A stretch of DNA of 64,000 bases from Akanthomyces muscarius (lineage: Eukaryota; Ascomycota; Sordariomycetes; Hypocreales; Cordycipitaceae): positions 3,038,001 to 3,102,000 of the forward strand of contig NC_079245.1 of the NCBI RefSeq assembly GCF_028009165.1, read 5' to 3'. This document shows, in pieces, positions 55,716 through 64,000 of this stretch (the first letter of the stretch is position 1; each line of letters begins with the position of its first letter). The translations under genes were made by a program, and so were the position numbers. The notes under the pieces were generated by a model, which did not search any database, was not told where the DNA came from, and saw nothing but the letters and a program-made list of their open reading frames with translations.

Positions 55716-56119
55716 TTTGAGCGATTGTGCGATGTATTAATGATGGAGTAGATCAAAGTGATAAGTGTTATGGAGAGTTGGAGATTCACTTGATGGTGCG
55801 ATGCCATAGATCCCTTTATATACTCAAGTTCTTCTCAAATAACGCCTAGAAAGAGTCAAACTAGCAGGTTTCTAAGCAGAAGATGAAAGAATCAAAATTA
55901 TAAATACAATGATGCCAAATGCCATTACGACGAGGGAGCAATAGAGTTATTAGGGCGGACAAAGCCGACCGAATTACCGCAAGACAAATCCATAAGCCCG
56001 CATAAGCCCGCATAGTTCCGCATAAACCTCGGCATACCCAAGTAAATATCACTATCAGTACGCATATTCCCGCCTCGGCCTCCGCAACCTCTCGGCCACA
56101 TTCTTCACCATCAATCGCC
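55716..56119. promoter_or_regulatory. Divergent promoter between SDR reductase and Zn2Cys6 regulator
   Basis: These 404 bp lie between two divergent start codons. A tandem pair CATAAGCCCG / CATAAGCCCG lies at about 55990-56010, followed by CATAGTTCCG and CATAAACCTCGG, giving repeated CATAAnCC words. Such repeats could be sites for the adjacent regulator. The arrangement is common in fungal metabolic clusters. Confidence 0.45.
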
Positions 56120-58048
56120 ATGTCTGCTAGTGATCCTGATGCGCGTTTAATGTCGCGCTATTCGTGTCTGCAGTGCCGCGAAGCAAAACGTAAATGCGAC
56201 CGCGTCACGCCCGAGTGCACACTATGCTTGCAGTACGTACGGTTGTTTGCGGACTCTGGATATACTCGCGCGCGTTTTCTCGCTGGAATCAAGTGCTCTC
56301 TCTAACTTGGCGAAATTTCACATTCTAGGAAAAGCATTAATTGCGAGTTTCCCGAGCGCAGAAAGCGCCGACAAGTCCGCCCGAGGTACGCAGATGCATC
56401 GGCACTGCAATCACCACCACAGCCGGCGCTCAACACACCAAGCCCATCCCAGGCGAGCACTCTAAGCAGGGAGGCCGCTGAACCGCCAGTGGCGCAGAAA
56501 AAGCAACTGCATCTCGTCGCAGAGCACTTTCTGGATCCGGAAGTGTTTCAGTATGCACAGCTGCAGCTGCCCACCCTGCTGATCGACTCTCTGGTGACAA
56601 ACGAGATCGCCGCCACTGTAGGCGGCACGGCGGACATTCGGACGATTGCGCAGAAGCACTTTTCCACTGTACACGCCTGGATGCCGATCGTATCCAAGAT
56701 TCAGTTTTACAAACTGCTACCCAGGCGTCTGACGTATAACCGAGCAGAGTTGCATTTGCTGCTGCTGGCGATGAAGCTCAGTGGGGATGTGCCAACACAG
56801 ACACCGTGCACAGAATTACACGGCCTGACAAAGCAATTCCAGCACTCTGTCGAAGGATCAGGCATCTTTTCGCTGCTCGTTCTTCAAGCTGGCATCCTCA
56901 TCGCGTGCTACGAACTAGGGCACGGTGTTTACCCGGCTGCGTTTCTGTCCATTTCGTCCTGCGCCCGCTACGCCATGGCGCTTGGCGTCGACAGCTCTGT
57001 TGGTGGACACTTGGATCCCAAAATTGAGACATTCGACTTGGAAGAGTGCCGCCGTGTCTGGTGGGCGATACTCGTCATGGATAGGTACAGACATCTTCGC
57101 CTCTGGTCTCGGCCTTTATCTTTTAATTAATGGGCTTTTGCATCTAGGTTCATGAACTTATCCAATCCCAAGCGCCAGCTCGTGACGCCGGACCCTGACA
57201 CGTCCAACTATATTCCTGTTGATGACAAGAACTGGGATAATGGGGTATGACCTCGCATGTGAAGCAGATTACTGCATTTTGAAGAAAAATATTCTGACTG
57301 GCCCCGTTGCAGACCACTGGCGCTGAAGACGCGTGCACCCTTGGCTCTGCCAACGGGCTGGAAATAGGCCGGTTTGCCAGACTTGCGCAAGCAGCGCATT
57401 TATTAAGTTTGGTGATCAAAGATGTAGCAGAGGGCTCAAACGACTCGTCACAGCTTCGCCGCACGATATTCGCGTTGGTCCATGTATCCCGTATCGAGGC
57501 CCGTCTGCGCAGACTGGAACTCTGTACACAGATGGCGACATGCTTCAGGTATGATGGAGTGGGAAGAAGACGCAATTTATTATTGAAGCTTAGACTGACC
57601 AAAATAGCGGTATTCTGCTCCTGGATCACCCTACCTCGTTTCAGCAAGTGGCCTCGCCTCATTACTCCTCTCACGCAGATGCTACACTTTCTACAGAGAG
57701 CTCCTCGGTTGTCGAAGCAACGATACAGATGGCCGAGAGGATGAAGGGGGCTTACGATTCAATCAAGGATATTATGGCGCCCTTTGTTCTGCATGTCAAC
57801 TACAAGGCCGCGTCCATTTACTTGCAAAGAGCGATCGAGGAGCCCGACAGCGAAGCGGCCGCCTATGTGGCGGCGCTGAAGAAGTCTTTACAGTTATTCT
57901 CCCAAAGATGGCTTGTCGCTGGTAAGCTTTTTTGTCCCTTCTTCTCCAACAGTTTTCTCCGCAAGTGCTGAACTAGACTGTAGATGCTTACTTGTCGCTA
58001 CTGGAGCGCCGCGAAACTTTGTTGCTGCTTCGACAGCTCGATTCGTGA
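56120..58048 (+). CDS. Zn2Cys6 fungal transcription factor
   Basis: Six exons (56120-56232, 56329-57084, 57148-57244, 57313-57548, 57608-57921, 57984-58048) give 526 residues. The binuclear zinc cluster is complete: C16, C19, C26, C33, C36 and C43 (CLQCREAKRKCDRVTPEC, then CLQKSINC). The first intron interrupts the cluster after Gln38, a position common in this class. A basic stretch (PERRKRRQVRPRY) follows. The middle part (about 150-300) matches the fungal-specific regulatory domain, with GHGVYPAAFLSISSCARYAMALG and EECRRVWWAILVMDRF. It probably regulates the adjacent SDR reductase and perhaps the lyase-like gene. All introns are 59-96 bp. The protein is shorter than many members because little follows the regulatory domain. 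Confidence 0.92.
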
Positions 58049-58317
58049 TTTTATCCAGCTCCCTACCATTAGAGGAGGTGCCAAAATAACTTTAAAAATT
58101 TGGTAAAACTTTAACAAGACATTGTCTTCATCTTTGTACTTTTATTTTTGGCTCGGGTGGCGTTGATAGTGTTTTGTATCGCTTGCGCCCACAAACCTTC
58201 CTAAAACGTCTCAGAGGGCTGCAAGTAAACAGGCAGGGGATCATCCGGTTATAAATACGGCATATATCCAACGATTCGTTTTCGAAGCAAAAAATCTTGA
58301 AAGTAGCCATTCATCTT

Positions 58318-58332
58318 ATGCCTTCGCCATGA
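58318..58332 (+). other. Upstream ORF overlapping the F-box start (ATGA)
   Basis: An ATG at 58318 opens a four-codon frame (Met-Pro-Ser-Pro) whose TGA overlaps the F-box gene's ATG as ATGA. Ribosomes using it would have to reinitiate, so it could lower or tune expression. Whether the transcript includes it is unknown. Confidence 0.4.
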
Positions 58333-59486
58333 AACCGAGATCAACCCAGCTAAGCAGGCGCCCCTGCGTCTTGCCCGACCCTTCATCGGCTAATGGAGGT
58401 TGTGTACTCTTGAATATGCTGCCAACAGAACTTGCCTGCCTCATCGCAGATCAGCTACCGCTCGATGGCAAATTCGTTCTCCGTGAGACCTGCAGCGCGC
58501 TACGGAATATACTGGAAAAAAGGTACTTGTTGAGCGCGCAGATTCGGCAATTCAGTAACGTCGAGGAAACAGAACGCTTTCTCCACTGCATTGGCAAAGA
58601 GAGGTCAGATGTATGGGTGTGCAGTTGGTGCCTATGTTTCCACCAGAATGACGGCTCCTCTTCTTTCGATGTTCATGATATGGATCTGCCGCGCTGTTGG
58701 AGATCAGGCCCCTCTGGACCATTCAATCTACAAAGCTTGCTTATATTCGGATACCAGCAAGGCCATGTACAGCTTGCTCTCAAGTACGCGAGACTGGCGG
58801 ACAGGCTGGGGCCGCCATACGACCTACACAAACGACTGCTGATGCGAGCATACTCGGGCCCCATGGGGAGCCCGGGCTACTCAAGCATCACGTACAAGAT
58901 CTTCCCCCGCATAGTTGCAGGACGATTCCTCGTTTACAAGGAGTATAAGTACAAGTTGCAGTCAACAGTGGACCTCCAGCAGACTTTGGGGCTGAGGCGG
59001 CAGTGCTGCCACATGGGGTTCAACGACCTGAGCAGGGCTCAAATCGACTTTCTCGCCCGTTTTACCACGCCTGACAAGTCGACCCTCGTCCGCCAGTTTC
59101 ACGTCGTGTGCAGAGCCTGCCAAATGCAGATAGACTTCCGCCAGAAAGGTACGAGTGTCCGTACGCGAACGTGGGAAGACTTTGGGACTGAGACCACGTT
59201 GACACCGGCCACCGTTAACTTTGCATACTTGCCTCACGTGGGCGACAGCAGCAGACCGGAGACTGTCAAGGACCTGTACGATTCCACTCTCGCAAGCCCT
59301 GATGCGTTTTACAAGCACCGCGCCGCACAGATTGCACAGGCCAACGCCGACGCTTCGCCTCGAAGTGAGTCACCGAGCAGCAGCGGCAGCAGCGGCGGTG
59401 GCGGTGGCGGCAGCAACGACAGCAGCGGCAGCGACAACATCGGTGAATGCGTGCTGCGCTTTACACGTTGCAGGCTGGCAGAATGA
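58329..59486 (+). CDS. F-box protein
   Basis: A single exon encodes 385 residues. The F-box lies at about 28-66 (LNMLPTELACLIADQLPLDG, then RETCSALRNILEKRY), with the Leu-Pro-x-Glu start typical of fungal members. The remainder has paired cysteines (VWVCSWCLCFH near 98; CRACQMQI near 265) that could bind zinc. Overall the layout matches the many fungal F-box proteins of unknown substrate. The C-terminal end is a Ser/Gly tract followed by a short tail (CVLRFTRCRLAE). It should bind Skp1 in an SCF ubiquitin ligase and present a target through the central part. The ATG at 58329 is chosen because the one at 58318 is out of frame. Confidence 0.85.
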   Translation: MKPRSTQLSRRPCVLPDPSSANGGCVLLNMLPTELACLIADQLPLDGKFVLRETCSALRNILEKRYLLSAQIRQFSNVEETERFLHCIGKERSDVWVCSWCLCFHQNDGSSSFDVHDMDLPRCWRSGPSGPFNLQSLLIFGYQQGHVQLALKYARLADRLGPPYDLHKRLLMRAYSGPMGSPGYSSITYKIFPRIVAGRFLVYKEYKYKLQSTVDLQQTLGLRRQCCHMGFNDLSRAQIDFLARFTTPDKSTLVRQFHVVCRACQMQIDFRQKGTSVRTRTWEDFGTETTLTPATVNFAYLPHVGDSSRPETVKDLYDSTLASPDAFYKHRAAQIAQANADASPRSESPSSSGSSGGGGGGSNDSSGSDNIGECVLRFTRCRLAE

Positions 59487-60366
59487 GCAGCGTTGGGCAA
59501 GGGCAAGAAGATGCAGAGGTGACACGGGCAAGGAAAAAAGGGCTGGCCGGCTGCCGTGACGACAAAGGACTGGATCATGATGCTACTTGGCTTCCTAAGC
59601 GGGTTTAGCGTACGACACAAACCCGGAACGGCGCCGGCGACAAGGCCCGGCACACCAAATCTTGCCGCACCGTTCTAGCCGCTCCATCTGCGACTTGCAA
59701 GCTATCATTCTCTACATCTAACGATAACGGCTCGGTCGTCATATCATCGCGCGTAGAAAAGGCCTTCACGGCGGCTCACAGCTTACTTAGCCGAGTTATC
59801 ACGCCAGCCATCGCCATCTTACACACTTGGCCCGTTTTCTTTGCGACTAGGGTTTCTTTTTTTTGTTTTATTTTCATGCCTCGCACATGCCACTTGGATA
59901 TTCGAAACGCTCTTGCGCTCCGTGCGCCCCGGGGCTTTGTCGTGAGTGGAAACAGAGTTGTCGTCCCACAGCATGAAAGCACTAACTTACGGAAGCAGGT
60001 CGCCGGAGATGTAGATTTGCGAGGCGGGGGTAAACGCTGGAAATGGGCAAAGAAAGGTCCTCCGAGACCCACTGGACAGGTATTTCCTGATTAGGCTTCT
60101 AAACCTCATGCTTGGCATATCTTGTACACGGATCGAATAACCCCCCCGCGGCCCCCGGGCGCGCGCTCTTGTTACCCCTTGGCAGTTTCTAGAATTAATT
60201 AATTTTGCTTTATAAATCCTTCGTTTCCGTTTCCCAGTCTTTCTCACTCTGCATTCTCTTTTACCCTACTACCTTTGTACATGCACTGTGCCCTCTCCAA
60301 GTTCTATCCGCCGATGGAGCCGTCTTCTTACTTACAAGCCGCTACTCACCTGCAATAGCAATAATC
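59487..60366. promoter_or_regulatory. Intergenic region and promoter of the ENA-type ATPase
   Basis: This 880-bp gap follows the F-box gene. A TATAAA word at 60211-60216 lies about 155 bp before the ATPase ATG, and the stretch between is C/T-rich, as expected for a fungal core promoter. A GC-rich block (60138-60165) lies just upstream. No gene is supported. Confidence 0.45.
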
Positions 60367-63300
60367 ATGTCTAGCAACAACAGCTTGACAGCCCCAGGCA
60401 CACCGCCCACAGCGGCGCATGCCTCTGGGCAGTCGAATGTTCCCATGTCTCGCCCTGCGCACAGCATGGGCAGCGAGGAAACGCTCAAGGAGCTTCGCGC
60501 GGACCCGGCTTCTGGCTTGTCGTCCGACGAGGCTGCCCAACGGTTGGCCAGCGCAGGCCGCAACGAGCTGGAACAGAAGAAAGGTGTGCAACCAATCAAA
60601 ATCTTCATCGAACAGATTTTCAATGCAATGACTTTGGTATGAAAGGATGAATAGCATGAAATTAGGCAGGCAGTATGGCTAACAAGCCCTGTTAGGTACT
60701 GCTTCTCGCTCTCGCCGCCAGTTTCGGCATCCGAGCCTGGATCGAAGGTGGTATCCTTGGCGGTATCATCCTTCTCAACATTTTCATCGGCTACTTTCAG
60801 ACGCTGCAAGCCGAACGCACGATTGACTCTCTACGGACACTTGGCAATCCTACCTGCAATGTCTTCCGCGACGGTGCCACCATTAACATCCAGACCGCAG
60901 ACATAGTTCCAGGTGACATTGTCGACCTCAACACCGGCGACTCTGTGCCCGCAGATATTCGACTTCTCGAAGCCATCAACCTCGAGGCTGATGAAGCTCT
61001 CCTGACTGGTGAATCAGCTCCCGTGTCCAAGATCCCCGCCATGGTCTTTGATGAGGACACTGGCCCTGGCGATCGCCTCAATGTCGTCTTCAGCTCCACA
61101 ACAATCACCAAAGGCCGTGGCCGCGGCGTTGTCTTTGCTACCGGAATGTTCACGGAGATTGGTCTCATCGCGAGGGCTCTCCAGGGTGATGGAAAGGAGG
61201 CCGTTCAGGAAAACGGCGGTGCAGATTCCTTCTTCAAGAGGGCACGAAATTCTACGGTTGCCGCCCTCGGCGAGTTTTTCGGCTTGACAGTCGGCACCCC
61301 TCTTCAAAGAAAGCTCGCGCAGCTCTTTCTCGGGCTTCTGGCCTTTGCCATCCTTTGTGCCATTATTGTTCTTGGCGCCAACAAGTTCAGCACTCACACG
61401 GATGTCATTCTGTATGCCGTCACCACAGCCATCGGCACCATTCCGGTATCTCTTCTGCTGGTGCTCACTGTGACAATGGCTGCCGGAACGAAGAAAATGC
61501 TCCAACGCCATGTCATTGTCCGCAACCTGCAGAGTCTGGAGGCTCTTGGCGGAGTTACTAGTAAGTTTGCACTTTTTGCCATTTCCTGAGCGGTCACTCA
61601 CATTTTGCGGAGATGTCTGCTCCGATAAGACCGGCACCATCACTCAGGGCCGCATGGTCGTCCGCAAGGCCTGGCTGCCAGCCTCGGGGACATACTCGGT
61701 CGAAACCACCAACGACGTCTACAACCCAACTGTGGGCGAGGTATCATTCACCACCACAGAACCTCGGCAAATGAGCGCAACAGAGGAGAAGCGTGCGTCC
61801 ATGCCGGCCATCACCCCGACAGAGCATGTCACCGGGGCACCTGCTCTCCAGTGGTACCTCAACATTGCGTCGCTCGCAAACCTCGCCACTCTCGAGCAAG
61901 GCGGCGACGACGAGGAGAAGGAGTCTGGAGAGTGGAAGGCTCGCGGCGCACCCACCGAGATTGCGATCGAAGTCTTTGCCTCACGATTTGGATGGAACCG
62001 CATCGTGCTCTCTGAGGGGCCTTCGGCCAAATGGAGTCACATTGCCGAGTTTCCCTTTGACTCGGACGTCAAGAAAATGTCCGTCCTGTTTCGCGACATG
62101 GAATCGAAGCAGACGCATGTATTCACCAAGGGCGCTGTCGAGCGCGTGCTGGACAGCTGCACCAAGATTGCCCTTGACGAAGACATACAAGACCTGACCG
62201 AAGCAGCCAAAGACAACATCTTGGCCAACATGGAGGCGCTCGCCAGCCAAGGCCTGCGCGTCCTCGCCTTGGCCCACAAGATCAACGAAACCGTCATCGC
62301 CGAGTCTGACTTTGCCCACGGCGCCAGCCCGTCGCGCGACACTTTTGAGCACGGCCTCGTCTTCCGCGGCCTCGTCGGCATCTACGACCCGCCGCGGCCC
62401 GAGTCGGCGCCCAGCGTGCGCGCCTTCCACGCCGCCGGCATCGTCGTGCACATGCTGACGGGCGACCACCCGCAGACGGCGCGCGCCATTGCCCAAGACG
62501 TCGGGATCCTGCCGGCCGAGGACGCGCTGCGCATGCTCGCCGCCGACGTCGCCGCGTCGCTGATGACGACGGCGCAGCGCTTCGACGCGCTGTCCGACGA
62601 GCAGATCGACGCGCTGCCGCAGCTGCCGCTCGTGGTGGCGCGGTGCGCGCCCAGCACAAAGGTGCGCATGATTGAGGCGCTGCACCGCCGCGGCAGGTAC
62701 GTCGCCATGACGGGCGACGGCGTCAACGACAGCCCGAGCCTGAAGCGCGCCGACATTGGCATCGCCATGGGCACCGGCTCGGACGTCGCCAAAGAGTCGT
62801 CGGACATTGTGCTGACCGACGACAACTTTGCCTCGATCCTCAACGCGATTGAGGAGGGGCGCCGCATCTTTGACAATATCCAGAAATTTATTCTTCACGT
62901 CCTGGCGGCGAATATTGGATTCGTCATCTCGCTGCTCACTGGCCTTTCGTTCAAGGACCAAGAAGGCGTCTCCGTGTTCCTGCTGTCGCCGGTTGAAATT
63001 CTGTGGATGCTGCTCGGAACTGGTGCATTCTCGGAAACTGGTCTGGGCTTTGAGAAAGCAGTGCCAGATATTTTGAACCGTCCTCCACATAATGTAAGTG
63101 TTCCATGAAGTCCCAAATGCACAAGTCTCTGACAACTGACTTCCTTAGCTCAAATATGGTGTCTTTACCCCCGAGTTCATCTTCGATATGGTAGTGTACG
63201 GTATTCTCATGGCAGGCTGCGTTCTGGGCTCCTTCACTGTCGTCATTTTCGGCTTCGACAACGGCAACCTCGGCGTCGACTGTAACAACCGCTACTCTCC

Positions 63301-63691
63301 CGCCTGCGACGAAGTTTTCCGTGCGCGTGCCACCGCCTACGCCACAATGACTTGGATATTCTTAATCTTCTCTTGGGAGCTCATCGACTTCCGCCGATCT
63401 CTGTTCTACATGCCAAACGGCATTGGTGCTTGGGCAGGACACCTCTGGAGCAACAAGTTCCTCTTCTTCTCGGTCACGGTTGTCTTTGCCATTGTTTTCC
63501 CGACAATCTACATTCCTGGACTGAATCATCTTGTATTTTTACACACGGGTATCACGTGGGAGTGGGCAGTTGTCTTCATCTCGGTTGGCGTGTGGATGGT
63601 AGGCACTGAGTCTTGGAAGTGGGCGAAGCGTGTCTACTTCCGCCGCACAGCGCCAAAGACGCAGACTTCCCCGGGTATTACTGACGTATAG
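60367..63691 (+). CDS. P-type cation ATPase, ENA / type IID
   Basis: Four exons (60367-60636, 60696-61560, 61613-63093, 63149-63691) encode 1052 residues. The order is typical of P-ATPases: N-terminal cytosolic domain, TM1-2, actuator with LLTGESAP (near 192), TM3-4 with AIGTIPVSLLLVLTVTM, phosphorylation site CSDKTGTITQGRM (Asp383), nucleotide domain with FTKGAVERVL, hinge VAMTGDGVNDSPSLKRADIG (near 746), and TM5-10. The TM4 segment has Ile-Pro-x-Ser-Leu in place of the PEGL of calcium pumps, as in ENA sodium/potassium efflux pumps. It probably exports Na+ or K+ at high salt or pH, in the plasma or an internal membrane. The three introns (59, 52 and 55 bp) interrupt TM1, the Asn before the phosphorylation motif, and the loop after TM6. 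It fits the family length. Confidence 0.93.
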
Positions 63692-64000
63692 GACTTCTGA
63701 TAGACAAAAGAAAACTTTTTGAGCTGGTTTCGGTGATTTCTTTGAGCTAGAAATAGATACACAATCGAGAAAACTAATACCTATCTCCATTGAAAGCATA
63801 AGTGCACTATGTTTTGCCGAAAACCTCAAAATAAGGTAATAATACGCGACGTCGTGTATGATATATCATGGGTGACTCTTTGAGCTTTTCATGCGACCGC
63901 GGAGGACTGCTGGTCGGTCCCTGGCTGGCTTGTGAAGTGTGTGACATGGTTAAGCACTCAATCGAGCAAAGGCAAAGTGAAAATGTTAGTTTTTCAAACG
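63692..64000. other. Trailing intergenic sequence
   Basis: This is the 3' end of the ATPase gene and beyond. No further gene start is visible before the window ends. Confidence 0.5.

Noticed and set aside
61981..63135. Minus-strand 384-codon frame opposite the P-type ATPase
   Set aside because: Antisense shadow of the nucleotide-binding domain.
1..64000. tRNA genes, rRNA and CRISPR arrays
   Set aside because: No T-loop/anticodon arrangement, rRNA sequence or spaced repeat array was found on either strand; a covariance-model scan would be decisive for tRNAs.

Overview
The window is nuclear DNA of a filamentous ascomycete, most likely a Sordariomycete of the order Hypocreales. The genes carry many short (46-100 bp) GT..AG introns with CTAAC-like branch points. 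The families are typical of Pezizomycotina: a Zn2Cys6 regulator, an ENA-type P-ATPase, a fungal ABCC transporter, and PSP1, SWIB and RasGEF proteins. One transposon relic shows a textbook RIP signature. The order is inferred from gene content and style; no marker gene was compared.

Layout. 0-5 kb: tail of an unknown gene, a Hel2/ZNF598-type ubiquitin ligase, and a DEK_C/SWIB protein. 6-11 kb: an 11-exon ABCC transporter. 12-17 kb: a DOPA-dioxygenase-like protein, a secreted phosphoesterase, and a molybdenum-cofactor-sulfurase-like PLP enzyme without MOSC domain. 17.7-24 kb: ribosomal protein eL15, an unknown nuclear-looking protein with a GC-AG intron, and a PSP1-domain protein. A 5.1-kb gene-free stretch follows. 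29-33 kb: mitochondrial NFU1, divergent from a HIT zinc-finger protein, then an unknown basic protein. 33-40.7 kb is gene-free and holds a 1.84-kb pogo/Fot1-sized transposon relic with perfect terminal inverted repeats around a RIP-destroyed interior. 40.7-49 kb: a RasGEF with an N-terminal Ras-like P-loop domain, an unknown 421-residue protein, a 79-residue membrane microprotein and a 625-residue multispan protein. After a 3.9-kb gap, 52.8-58 kb holds a possible small metabolic cluster: an argininosuccinate-lyase-like enzyme with an altered substrate motif, an extended SDR reductase and a Zn2Cys6 regulator. The SDR and regulator share a 404-bp divergent promoter. 58.3-64 kb: an F-box protein and an ENA/type IID cation ATPase.

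Most genes are unrelated housekeeping or accessory genes. The 52.8-58 kb trio is the best candidate for a co-regulated, possibly undescribed pathway. Exon boundaries were deduced by hand from splice sites and reading frame; every multi-exon model here sums to a whole number of codons. No similarity search was possible, so family calls rest on recognised motifs.
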